Shown in pieces: positions 20,866 through 30,800 of a stretch of 64,000 bases of DNA. The position numbers and the translations under genes were made by a program. A model generated the notes under the pieces. It was given only the letters and a program-made list of their open reading frames with translations. It had not been told where the DNA came from and searched no databases. This stretch comes from Hexactinellida sp. DTS-2022 (taxonomy: Eukaryota; Porifera; Hexactinellida): the NCBI GenBank assembly GCA_028753945.1, contig JAPNXP010000016.1, forward strand, positions 1,954,001-2,018,000, read 5' to 3'. How positions within the stretch are numbered: the stretch's first letter is position 1; every line of letters begins with the position of its first letter.

Positions 20866-23800
20866 ATGTCCACTACAAAGGCGAAGAAGCCAGAGAGAGA
20901 CGCCTTCCTAAAAGCTGTCTCAGAACTAAACACAAAGTCAACTGAACTTTCTACTTTCATAAACCGAGACAGGAATAAAATAGATACGTTTAACATAGCA
21001 GAGACATTGCAGACTTTGAACAAGAAACAACAGTTAACTCTGTGGACAGACATACACAGCACAACTGAGACTGTACTTAAGGAGCTTGAGGAATCTCATG
21101 GGAGAGAAGATTCTCCTTCTTTACCCGCTTTAGTCGGCAAACTGGACTGCATAGCGTCCATAGTCCATTCTGCTGTTATAAAGTCTACATCGGTACACCC
21201 GCGACTGAAAGAAGTAACTGCTCTCTTGTACTCGCTCCTTTTGTCGCTACCGGAGTCGCATCGCCAGATCTCCGATCTCATCGCGAAAATATGCATTTAT
21301 TGGTGGAAATCTGATCTCCCGGACAAACACAGATTCTACCCGAACTTGATTTCCTATCTGCTGGTTAAGACGCAGCAGTCTAAGGGCACCACGCTGCTGG
21401 TTATAAAGGAGATATACAGCGTGCGGAAGGGACTGCTCGAGATGGATCTCTCCGAGGAGCAGTGTAACTTCATGAAACCTTTCTTCCTAAAGCTGATGTC
21501 CTGTGGACACCAGCAGCTCAAGAATAGAGAGTGCTCTCAACTCCTGGCGTTCCTGTTCTCCATACACCCCTCATTCATACTGGACTTGCATCTGGCCATT
21601 ATAGGCATCGCGTCCGGCGCTGAGAAGAAGGTTATCGAGATTTACGGATCTGTGTACTTCAACGCGTGGAGACACTCGACTGGTATTTGCAGAGAGAAGA
21701 TTGAGAATGACTGCATACAAGACTTGCTATACAAAAGCATGCTGGCAGTTAAGCCTGCTATATTCAATACAGTATTCTTGCTGCTAGCAAAGTTCTTCGA
21801 CAACAAGCAAATGAACGGAGTTGATGAGATGCTGTATAGGATCCTAAATCCGTTTATCTGGCGGTTCCTAACTTGTCTCAATGCAGACGTACGGCTAAAC
21901 ACGACTGCTATATTCTTCCACTCATTCCCCATACACGACCCGGCCATGTCGCGAACAGCGCTGGACGAGACTCTGCAGAGACAGTTTGATATTATCCTGG
22001 AACTGTTGGTGGATGAATTCGCAGAGGTGCGAGCATCCGCGGTTACAAACACTTTTAAAGTAATAGCTGGATTCTGGGATTTCTTCCCTGGACACATCAA
22101 GAAATCTATCCTAGCACAGATAGTAACAGGCTTAGCATTCGATTCAAACTCCATTGCAGTTCGCGTTAGTGTTGTCACTGGGATAGGGAGTATGCTTAGC
22201 AACCAGTTCACACACTTGGCACTCCAGGCGCTGCTGCCTAACCTCTCAAACCACATACACGACACCTCGGAGCAGGTCCGTGTGGCTACAGTGGACCTCC
22301 TCATTAAGATTAAGCACTGTGATATTGATGTTAACTTCTGGGACATTGTCTCTGTGGAGCATCTGCTAGCGCGCATAGAGCTAGAGTCTACTGCCACTGT
22401 TATGAAGATCGTAGCTCTACTAATGTCGTCATTCCTACCCGTAGAGAAGCCAGGAGAATTCCAATTGTCCCGAGTGTTGTCAATGCTGAGCAGCAGTGGC
22501 ATAGTCGTAGCGCGGAAGTTCTACAGCTACGCGCACTGCTATATGACTCCCTCGCAAACGGTAAGCTTTATTTCCGTAATAGCAGTCACGCTTAGAAAGG
22601 AAATCGAGAAACGTTCCAACAACAACTCGAGTGATAGTCTCACGAATATAACGAACCAATCAGCTGACGTAAGCGAGTCTCTGGAAGACCTGTCTCTAGC
22701 GAGAGTTCAGAGCGACACGAGTATCTCCAGTGACCCCCTCCTTATACAGGGCCTGCTGGAGATAATAGTGTGCGTCTGGTACAGCGCTATAGACACGCTA
22801 ACACAAACAGAACACAAGGGTTTGTACAGTAAACTCATAAAGACGCTCTCCCAGTGTATTCCCGTGTTCTACAAAGATCCCGCCTCGAGATCAGCTGTGC
22901 TGCTGCTGGCTAGCTTGGTTCCCCCCGAGAAGATGCTCTTTCTCAGCTACAACCCTATGGACATCCTCTCCATGTACACTGCGGAGTCCCCGTCCGAGCA
23001 GTACATGCCTATGCTCATATGCACAGTCAGGTGGAAGCAGGGCAAACAGCTGATGCTGCTGTTCCTACAGAGCCTGGAGTGTCTGTTCGGGGAACAGAGA
23101 GGGAACAGGAAGGTGAGAACTCCTCAGCTCTCGTTTGGTATGTCTCTGCGGCTGTTGGAGGCTCTGTTTGAGGATCCGCTGGCGGATATCTTGTGTCTGG
23201 AAGAAACTCAGAAGGTATCTCGCTCTCTCGGAACTGTAACCAGCTCTATTGAGACATTTATCCGACGCGAGTGCGACAATACTAACCTAACTATTCCTAT
23301 CCTAACCGCAGCATTCAGAGTGCACTGCAAGCTCCTGGCTATCCTAACCCAGTCCCAAGACGGCCCCAGCCCTGACAGCACGGCCGCTAGCCTCCAACAT
23401 CTGGTGGCCTCTCTCAACTGGGCGAGGCTCCTTCCACAGGAACTAGCGCTCTCGACTGACATCACGGAGATACGCGTGACGTCACGAAGGAAGCGTAAGA
23501 ACATGCGCAGCCCCTCTGAGATCCAGTTGATCCTCCCGGGAGAGATGCACAGCTTCATTCTCTCTCTCCTCTCGGACGTTGTGGCTCTCACAGCTGATCT
23601 CATGCTGACTGGCATGCGACACTTGCCGGCGATAGAAGCCGCATGCCAACTGAACATAGAGGTATCTAGGGTGAAGGAATTTGAAAAGTTTTTCAACGAC
23701 CTTACCAAATTTGTTTACAATATAATCGCATCTTTTGATTTTGAAGAACAAATCACTTCATTCGGAGATATTTGGGATTTTTGCTGTCAGATACTCGGAA

Positions 23801-24231
23801 ATGCCTTGCAGCATATTTACGATATTTCAATGACAAAGTCCCTCCCCAGACAAGAGATTGGATTTCTCAGTCAATCGATAGAAATTGCAGTTAAACACAT
23901 AGACAGACTCAGGGCATCTGGAGAAGAGTCAATATTCGACACCAGTCAAGTTATCGTGCACACATTTATATCCGCTCTGTCGACCTGTGTTAACTCAATA
24001 CTCGTAGAGTCGATTCGAGCTCGGCTTATCTCTATGGACTTAGACGGGAGCAATATGGAACTTAAACCAGAGGTCTTACCAGAGTTCCAACAGTGGTTAT
24101 CTAAAGTAGTTAGGAAGCTAAATTCGCTAAAACTGGAGTGTATTTATCAGCTAGAGGCTACGGGCCCTCAAGATCCTATTCACACACAGGCAATTGCGCT
24201 CTGTAAGAAGTTATTAACTCTCGAGAAATAA
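20866..24231 (+). CDS. NCAPG2: Condensin-2 subunit G2 (HEAT repeats), 1121 aa
   Basis: A HEAT-repeat subunit of condensin II, the nuclear SMC complex that compacts chromosomes early in mitosis. Length (1121 aa from the chosen start) matches the human protein (about 1143). Family-like stretches are FIWRFLTCLNADVRLNTTAIFF, RQFDIILELLVDEFAEVRA, LLPNLSNHIHDTSEQVRVATVDLL, HLLARIE and ARKFYSYAH, between about residues 320 and 600. I prefer the ATG at 20866 (MSTTKAKK) because the frame's upstream extension to 20785 is hydrophobic and unlike the family. The last third is divergent. The whole coding region is one exon, unlike its many-exon vertebrate orthologue. It lies head-to-tail with UQCRC2. Confidence 0.92.
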   Translation: MSTTKAKKPERDAFLKAVSELNTKSTELSTFINRDRNKIDTFNIAETLQTLNKKQQLTLWTDIHSTTETVLKELEESHGREDSPSLPALVGKLDCIASIVHSAVIKSTSVHPRLKEVTALLYSLLLSLPESHRQISDLIAKICIYWWKSDLPDKHRFYPNLISYLLVKTQQSKGTTLLVIKEIYSVRKGLLEMDLSEEQCNFMKPFFLKLMSCGHQQLKNRECSQLLAFLFSIHPSFILDLHLAIIGIASGAEKKVIEIYGSVYFNAWRHSTGICREKIENDCIQDLLYKSMLAVKPAIFNTVFLLLAKFFDNKQMNGVDEMLYRILNPFIWRFLTCLNADVRLNTTAIFFHSFPIHDPAMSRTALDETLQRQFDIILELLVDEFAEVRASAVTNTFKVIAGFWDFFPGHIKKSILAQIVTGLAFDSNSIAVRVSVVTGIGSMLSNQFTHLALQALLPNLSNHIHDTSEQVRVATVDLLIKIKHCDIDVNFWDIVSVEHLLARIELESTATVMKIVALLMSSFLPVEKPGEFQLSRVLSMLSSSGIVVARKFYSYAHCYMTPSQTVSFISVIAVTLRKEIEKRSNNNSSDSLTNITNQSADVSESLEDLSLARVQSDTSISSDPLLIQGLLEIIVCVWYSAIDTLTQTEHKGLYSKLIKTLSQCIPVFYKDPASRSAVLLLASLVPPEKMLFLSYNPMDILSMYTAESPSEQYMPMLICTVRWKQGKQLMLLFLQSLECLFGEQRGNRKVRTPQLSFGMSLRLLEALFEDPLADILCLEETQKVSRSLGTVTSSIETFIRRECDNTNLTIPILTAAFRVHCKLLAILTQSQDGPSPDSTAASLQHLVASLNWARLLPQELALSTDITEIRVTSRRKRKNMRSPSEIQLILPGEMHSFILSLLSDVVALTADLMLTGMRHLPAIEAACQLNIEVSRVKEFEKFFNDLTKFVYNIIASFDFEEQITSFGDIWDFCCQILGNALQHIYDISMTKSLPRQEIGFLSQSIEIAVKHIDRLRASGEESIFDTSQVIVHTFISALSTCVNSILVESIRARLISMDLDGSNMELKPEVLPEFQQWLSKVVRKLNSLKLECIYQLEATGPQDPIHTQAIALCKKLLTLEK

Positions 24232-24437
24232 TAGCAACCCAATCACTACTGTGCTTTATATGGAATTAATTTTATTATTCACAATTCGAAAGAATTCAAG
24301 ACTTGCTGTATTCACACTGATTTATACTCATTAAACTGTTTGTCTAGTTAATTCGTGGTTATTAGTTTCCAGGGTATTATACAGGTCTAGAATTGAACAC
24401 TCCTAATTGTCCTAAGGTCACTATAGTATGAAGCCTC

Positions 24438-24472
24438 TAGGCGTATGGCGCGCTCCTGGATAAAACCCTGTT
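24438..24472. repeat. Solo end of the 1254-1438 MITE family
   Basis: The stretch ggcgtatggcgcgctcctggataaaaccctg is, in reverse, the left end of the element at 1254 (cagggttttatccagg followed by cgcg and tatgcg words). Only one end is seen. Confidence 0.5.
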
Positions 24473-24534
24473 AGTTCATATGAACATTCCTACGGGAACT
24501 ATATGACGTCACATTATCGGATAATTAGGTTTCT

Positions 24535-25917
24535 ATGTTTGCATTGCGGCTACTCCCACGCGCCGCCTCCCTCCCCTACCAAGCGCGTAGCTTCAGTTAC
24601 GAGTCGGTGTCCCTGTCCCACTCGATCTCCCTGCCCCCGATCCTCTCCACGCCCGCCGCGCCCCCCCTCTCCGAGGTTACCGTATCGCGCCTCAGGAATG
24701 GCGTTACCGTAGCGTCGAACAGCTGTTTCTCCCCCGTGTCCCAGATCTCTATAGTCGTGCGCGCGGGCTCTCGCTACCAGAGCGAGGACAACCTGGGCGT
24801 GGCGCACTTCCTGCTGCACAATGCGTTCCTCACAAACTCCGCCCGGACCGGCTTCCGCGTGACGCGCGAGTTGGAGAGAATGGGCGCCACTCTCCGCTGC
24901 GAGCTCACGCGGGAGCTGCTGGTGTTCTCCTCCGTATTCACTTCCGGCTGCGGGGAGGCGGTGCTGGAGAACCTGACCGCCGCCTACAACGGACCGGAGT
25001 TCCGGCGCTGGGAGGTCTCTAGGGAGCGGGTGCTGCTGGACCTGGACAGACTGCATGTGCACTTCGAGAGCATAGCAGACGACGCCACGCACAAGCTAGC
25101 GTACAGGACGGGGCTGGGGAGTCCCGTGTACACGCCCGAGTGTAGAGCAGCGCTGGTGGCGCCAGAGGACATGCTGGCGTTCTACAACTCCCGCGTTAAT
25201 GCGGAGAACACGTTTGTAGTGGGCACCGGCATGGAGCACAAGGAGCTGAGTCGCCTGGTTAGCGAGCTGCTGGTTCCTCCCAACAAGGCCGTGGCCTCCC
25301 CCGCCCCGCCCAGGTACTGCGGCAAAGGAGAGACGCACATCCGGCTCTACGGAGAGCTCACGCAGGCGCTGCTCACTGCCGAGGGAGCCAGCGCGGGCAG
25401 CGAGCAGCTGTCTAGCTATCTGGTGCTACAGCAGCTGCTGGGGACAGGGAATGCGGTGGAGAAAGGGGAGTCCGCGACTCGATTCGGTCGGTGTGCCTCC
25501 AAGGTTGCCGGCGCTGCTCTGAGAACTGTCAGCATTAACCACACGGACACTGGGCTGTTTGGCTTGCACGCCACTGCTCCTGGTAAGGAGATCAGGCGTC
25601 TGGTGGAAGCAGGTCTCTCTGTGACCAGGGACATCTCTAAGAATGGGGTCGGTAGCGAGGAGTTGGAAGCCTCTAAGAAGAGAGCTAAGAGCGCTGTTAT
25701 ATCTCAGCACGACGATCTGATGTGTCATCACGACGCCATGGTTCTACAGGTGGCAATGACAGGCGCGGTCCAGAGCGCTACTGATATTATAGACCGCATT
25801 GACAGGGTGAACTCTGGAGACATGGCGAGCTTAGCGAGGAAGATAACCAGTTCTAAACCTAATCTGGTCGTTACTGGCAATCTAGTGGACCCGCCCTATC
25901 TGGACGGACTCATTTAG
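24535..25917 (+). CDS. UQCRC2: Cytochrome bc1 complex core subunit 2
   Basis: Core 2 subunit of respiratory complex III in the mitochondrial inner membrane, facing the matrix; an M16 peptidase relative that normally lacks catalysis. The N-terminus (MFALRLLPRAASLPYQARSF) is Arg-rich and amphipathic, as expected of a mitochondrial presequence. M16-like halves follow: about residues 45-235 (VTVSRLRNGVTVAS, AGSRYQSEDNLGVAHFL, PEFRRWEV) and 255-455 (HIRLYG, YLVLQQLLGTG, DTGLFGLHA). PEFRRWEV is a strong UQCRC2 signature. The HxxEH zinc site is absent (HFLLH). 460 aa against 453 in human. Single exon and markedly GC-rich relative to its surroundings. Confidence 0.94.
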   Translation: MFALRLLPRAASLPYQARSFSYESVSLSHSISLPPILSTPAAPPLSEVTVSRLRNGVTVASNSCFSPVSQISIVVRAGSRYQSEDNLGVAHFLLHNAFLTNSARTGFRVTRELERMGATLRCELTRELLVFSSVFTSGCGEAVLENLTAAYNGPEFRRWEVSRERVLLDLDRLHVHFESIADDATHKLAYRTGLGSPVYTPECRAALVAPEDMLAFYNSRVNAENTFVVGTGMEHKELSRLVSELLVPPNKAVASPAPPRYCGKGETHIRLYGELTQALLTAEGASAGSEQLSSYLVLQQLLGTGNAVEKGESATRFGRCASKVAGAALRTVSINHTDTGLFGLHATAPGKEIRRLVEAGLSVTRDISKNGVGSEELEASKKRAKSAVISQHDDLMCHHDAMVLQVAMTGAVQSATDIIDRIDRVNSGDMASLARKITSSKPNLVVTGNLVDPPYLDGLI

Positions 25918-26099
25918 TAAGAATAAGTTTACAGTAATAGTACTTATTTGTTGTATGTCGAACTCTACGATAATGTATTATCCGATGAATTAAAACATTA
26001 ATAAATACGTAAATAAATCACTAATATGTATGCAAATGCACGTTAGATTACTATACGAAATATAGTACAAAAATTACTCTTTATTAAAAATTTGCAATA

Positions 26100-26258
26100 C
26101 AGTAGGACCTCGTTAGTACGAAGACGGTTATTACGAACACTAAATTTTCCAGTCCCCTTCAAAGCCTTTTCAATCCAAATAATTTGGTTAGTACAAATTC
26201 CAGATAAGGCGAACGCATTTTGACGGTCCCCTGGTATTCACACTAACGATGTTCTACT
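26100..26258. mobile_element. Pogo-like MITE just upstream of the SelU start
   Basis: CAGTAGAACCTCG-family copy: starts cagtaggacctcgttagtac and ends aacgatgttctacta. Its right end is about 40 bp before the SelU start codon, so it probably lies in the promoter or leader. Confidence 0.75.
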
Positions 26259-26298
26259 ATAATGGCTAGATACCTAACTGGATTAGTCCCTGCGATAA

Positions 26299-26829
26299 AT
26301 GGCGCATTTGCAAGGCGTCAGTTTGACGGACGCCCACACGAAGGAGAGCATAGCATCTGAGGAGCTCTGGAGAGAGCGGCCTGTCGTGATACAGGTCATC
26401 CGCCGGCCCGGGTGAGGCCTGTGTCGCGACGAGGCCGCACAGCTGGCCTTGTTGCGGCCGCAGCTGGAGGGCTTGGGGGTGGGGCTGGTGGGGGTTTGTC
26501 ATGAGTGGATAGGCGCCGCGGAATTCGCGACTTTCCTCGGAGGGAAAGTGTATGTGAACACCACGCGGGAGTTTTTTGGACCAAACTTGAGATGGATGCC
26601 AATTTCATTTATTTTGAAACCTAGCGTATTATCTAGTTTTATAACTTCTTGGAGGTACGGGCATTCTGGTAATGCGAACTTTAGAGGGGAGGGGAGACTG
26701 CTGGGAGGGGTGTACGTGGTGGGGACAGGGGACCAAGGTGTTGTGTACCGATTCGAGGAGCCACAGCCTGGCGTGTATGCGCCTATTGAAGATATCGTGA
26801 GAGCGGCAGATACTGTGAAGATAATATAG
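26299..26829 (+). CDS. SELENOU: Selenoprotein U (peroxiredoxin-like 2A family), UGA read as Sec
   Basis: Thioredoxin-fold protein of the SelU/PRXL2A (FAM213A) family, thought to act as a redox regulator. From the ATG at 26299 (an in-frame TAA lies directly upstream) the frame encodes 176 aa with a single internal TGA at 26413-26415 (codon 39). Its surroundings read RRPG-U-GLC-RDEA, aligning with the family's redox motif RRPG-C-x-x-C-REEA, so the TGA replaces the first Cys of CxxC (UxxC). Downstream family segments are GGKVYVN, EFFGP, GEGRLLGGVYVVGTG and QGVVYRFEE. A SECIS hairpin follows at 26854-26920. The usual N-terminal membrane helix is missing or lies on an unseen upstream exon; an AG at 26312-26313 could accept one. 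AATAAA lies at 27095-27100. Confidence 0.93.
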
Positions 26830-26853
26830 TTATTCGATAATTTAAATGCAGTG

Positions 26854-26920
26854 AGCAGTTGTGCATTATGATTATGTCATATTAAAGTCTATCTGGCATT
26901 TGATGTTAAAACATACTGCT
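26854..26920 (+). promoter_or_regulatory. SECIS element (form 1-like) in the SelU 3' UTR
   Basis: Starts 25 nt after the stop. Helix I: AGCAGT (26854-26859) and TGT (26860-26862) pair with ACTGCT (26915-26920) and ACA (26911-26913), with one bulged T. An internal loop follows (gcatta / gttaaa). The quartet TGAT (26869-26872) faces TGAT (26901-26904), giving the U-U, G-A, A-G, U-U non-Watson-Crick core. Helix II: ATGTCA (26874-26879) pairs with TGGCAT (26894-26899), extendable by two A-U pairs. The apical loop carries the conserved adenines at 26884-26886. ATGA-N12-AA spacing fits the consensus. Confidence 0.9.
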
Positions 26921-27805
26921 AACTGAATCTATTTGATTTAAAAAGATATTTTATATTTCAATTTTGCATACGTAATTATGTATTTATTCCAATTACAGTA
27001 ATTTAGTTTTAATGTAAGAAAGTCGCCAGATGGAAGTATAGCTCTATAGGTTATGTTACAATTAGTGTCGCTTATCGTCTGACAGAAATTATCTAATAAA
27101 GTACGTAGTATGTAATATTGTTGCTACATGAGATGCTTCGCTTGTTCACTATGTACCCTTATTGTTATGGATTTCCAACCTGAACACCACACAAATCACA
27201 TTTATTAAATATGACACAATATTAAACCCAAATATGCAAACGGTATACTGTTGTTGGTTTATAATTTGATTTGCATTATTCTATCATTTTAGAGACATTA
27301 ATTAACCTTACGGCTTAATTTGTAGCCATTTTTGGCTGCTTTACTGTTTTACTAATAATTCTGTTATAAACTCAAAGGTTTTAGACTTTTAGTCAATTGT
27401 ATTCACGTTAAACAGTGTTAATATCTAAATTCTAATATACTCATACGAATAGTGGGAAAGTCATTTATTACCAACATGAATTCGACCATAGCCTTGATTC
27501 GACCTATCTACGAAATGAATCCTGACTTGTTGGAATTCTCGTTCGGTTGTCAGTCTCTTATCTTGAATCATTCCACTTTGAGAGAATGAAAGCTCAAAGC
27601 TATTCAAATCCAATGGAACCCATACCAATCTGCACATCGTAACTCGATACGTACAAACTGTTAGGCTAAGTCCTTGATTCGACTAAAATCAACAGAGTAG
27701 ATACTTTTCAGTCCATCTACATTACATAACTCCAAAAAGCAGTATTCACGAATCATTTCCCACTAGTTATAAAAGCTACCAAATATAATTAAGGAGCAAT
27801 TACTA
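26921..27805. other. SelU 3' end and leader of the LRRK-like gene
   Basis: The first about 180 bp are SelU 3' UTR up to AATAAA at 27095-27100. The rest is AT-rich with no ORF, RNA or clear repeat. Irregular repeats of cttgattcgac (27492, 27673) are noted. Confidence 0.45.
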
Positions 27806-30800
27806 ATGCAGACACGATTAGACTCAGACTTGACTAATTTGGGCTGGTTTAAGAGCTACAAAAAGTGTTTAATTAACGCTCTAGAACAAGCTAATGCTGA
27901 ATACAACGATTCAACTCTTCTCGCCACTAAAGGAACAAACGCATTGCACATAGGCGCCAATATAGCTAACACTAACATTTTAATATTCGCTATAAAGTGT
28001 TTCATTACCCAACCAGGCATCGTGACATTCGAGCGTGTCAAATCGTTTGTAGATACTATCGATGAGAACGGTTTCACCGCACTGCATCTGGCTTCCATGG
28101 AAGGCGATTGGAAGTGCGCTAAGCTGCTCGCTCGCTACGGGGCAGACATGCACCTGACTTCTAACGGGAAAACCAACGCACTCGACCTAGCCAGGAGAAA
28201 CAGGACTGGCAATCACAAGGAGGTCAGCAGTGGCCTGGCTAAATTGGCTCAGGAATTAGAGCGCAATGGTTTTCTAATGGAACAGCTGGAGGCACAAATG
28301 GAGGTTATCTGTTCTCAGTCCATCAACAGTCCAGACGCTAATCAAGAGATCTCGAATCTAATTATAACCAGACACGTCGATATCAACTTCACTGATCCCA
28401 TTGGAGATACTCCCCTGCACTTGGCATGTCTCGCTAGTAACGAATATTTAATGATTAATCTACTGTTCTTCAAAGCTAACACTACCTGCATTCGCAACGA
28501 GAAAAGCCGCTCTTTATTACATTTCGCGTGCAAACATATGTTAAGCATCCGATTCTTCCTGGCTAGAAAGTTCCCCTATCTGTTGACTCTCCCTGACAGC
28601 AAGGGATGTCTGCCTATGCATATCTCTGCGAAAAAGGGAGATATGGAATTTCTCGTATTCCTATTCGACCGTGAGAGGTATCCTCTCGACGAACCGGAGC
28701 CTCGAGACGAAGACACTAACCAAGTTCCGCAGACGGATACGGAAGATTGCCCTCCCACTCGATTCGACTGCGTTAGACTAACTCAACACAGAATTTCAGA
28801 TCCTGGCGTCACAAGGCTACAGTTAAACGATTTTTTACGCAACCACGCAGATTCCCAAGCTAAGAAGAAGATCTCGCTAGCAGATAAATTCCGGTTTAGA
28901 AGTAGCAAGACGATTGTGACTAGTGAGGTTGAAAAGCCAGTGTTTGATGAAGAGTTTAAGAGCACGTACAAAGATCCTGAGCTTAAGGAAGAAGATGAGT
29001 TATCTCAGCAACTATCCGATATTTGCTACTGTATAAAGCGCCTCTCTCTGACTGATGAGACCATAGATGAGCGCTCTATGTTGCATTTTGCGATAGAAAA
29101 GGGGCATTTGCATATAGTGGAGTTTCTAATTGAGGTGTGTGACATACATGCCAGGTTTGCGAATCAAAATTGTTCGGTTGGTGACATTGTAAACAAAAGA
29201 ACTGAATTCGGTCTTTCTCCATTGGCCGAAGCGTTTAATTGCAATCGTATTGAAATTGCAGAGTTTCTATTGAGTCACAAAGCGAGCATGCTTAATACAT
29301 CATGTGAGATCCTGTCCAAGTTCTTGGAGGAAACAGATTCAGAGCAAGTCTTGTTATTCTTGCGCGAGCTAACCATGGATACCTTCAAGGATTTCTTGAG
29401 TGTATTCACAATTGAGCATGCCATAGACACACCGCAAACAACTTCTCTGCTCCATTCACTCATGAAAGAGGAACAGTTTAATCTCATCTCATTTCTACTC
29501 GCCAACAAAGTTAAGTTCAATATGGAGGCTCTCATAATCGCGTTCACACTCTGCATTGTGGAACTAAGAGTTGAACATTTGAAGTTACTTATTCAAGAAT
29601 TTCCTGAAATCAAATTGAACTCAGAAATCGTTACATTGAAGCAATTCCTCAATCAGACAAATATTAATCTTAGTTTCATTTACGAAGCAGTCAAAATGAA
29701 GGAAATTAAAATTCTTAAGTTGCTCCTCGATTCGGGGGCGGACCCTACGTTATACGAGCCGAATTCCTTAGGCCGCAATCTGTTGTACATAGCCTATAAG
29801 CACAGCTGCAAAGACAAGGGAGAGCTATTCCTGACTCTATTGGACTACGGAGTTAATATTAATTTGCAGGAAGCGATCGAAGGCGCGGGGAATTATGCGG
29901 ATTCCTTATGCATGATCTGGTTGCTAGTGTTGCATGTAATTGCAACGAATTTGCAGTCTCTCTCAATAAAACGCAGAGTGTCCCATGCGGAATTTGTAAG
30001 TGATCCGGATTTGGTTGTCTACAAGGGCTCTGTTTTGTGGGATGACTTTGGTTTCCATTTCGTTGAGCTGGAATGGATCGCAGCTTGTGCCTACATTGTC
30101 GATAACCTGGACGCAATTATAGGAGATTACCGCGTGGCTCACTCGTCTAGTTACCCCAAAGCTACAGACCATAAGTTCTACAAGTTTGTAGTTAGCCAAC
30201 TCAAATCCTCTAACATTCTAAAGTCTATCTCTCCCACGATTCTAAAGGAAACCTACATCGGCAAGCTTTCGTTCCAGAACAACAAACTCAACAATGTTCC
30301 CATTGAGATATTCGACCTCCCTCACCTTAAGGAGCTCAACTTGTCCGATAACCGCCTGGCCTACATCCCAGAGCGGAGAGCAGACTGCCAGCTGGAGACA
30401 GAGGAGGAGAGCATCAAGAGCAGGTACGGATGCAAGAGTCTTAAGATACTCGATGTGTCCAACAACGAGCTACAGAATCTCCCAGCTGATCTGTTCTACC
30501 TGCCTAAGATATCCGAGGTGGAAGCTAGCAACAACAGACTAAGCGTTCTCCCACCCGAGCTCTGGCTGGCTGAGAGCTTGACAACGCTAAAGCTCAATAG
30601 GAATCTGCTACGTCATCTCACCAAGTCAGATATAGAATCCCTCGAGAGTGGGTTTTGTTCCTCACTTAACCCCCGAGCTTCCTTCTTCATCAGAAAGAGA
30701 GTCGAGACGATGCCCATCCCAAATCTCCCTAACATCAAGGAACAAAACAAAGACGGAGAAAACTCAAGAAATCCCCTTGACTACTTACCCATATTCATAG

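Noticed and set aside
21642..22502. 286-residue minus-strand frame
   Set aside because: Antisense of NCAPG2; no family features, Ser/Cys-rich as expected for a shadow frame.
24550..25092. 180-residue minus-strand frame
   Set aside because: Antisense of GC-rich UQCRC2.
26413..26415. TGA as a simple nonsense mutation in a pseudogene
   Set aside because: It sits at the redox Cys position, no other lesion is present, and a SECIS structure follows the stop.
26449..26829. SelU read as a shorter protein starting after the TGA
   Set aside because: The putative start there is TTG, not ATG, and conserved family sequence continues upstream through the TGA, with a SECIS downstream.
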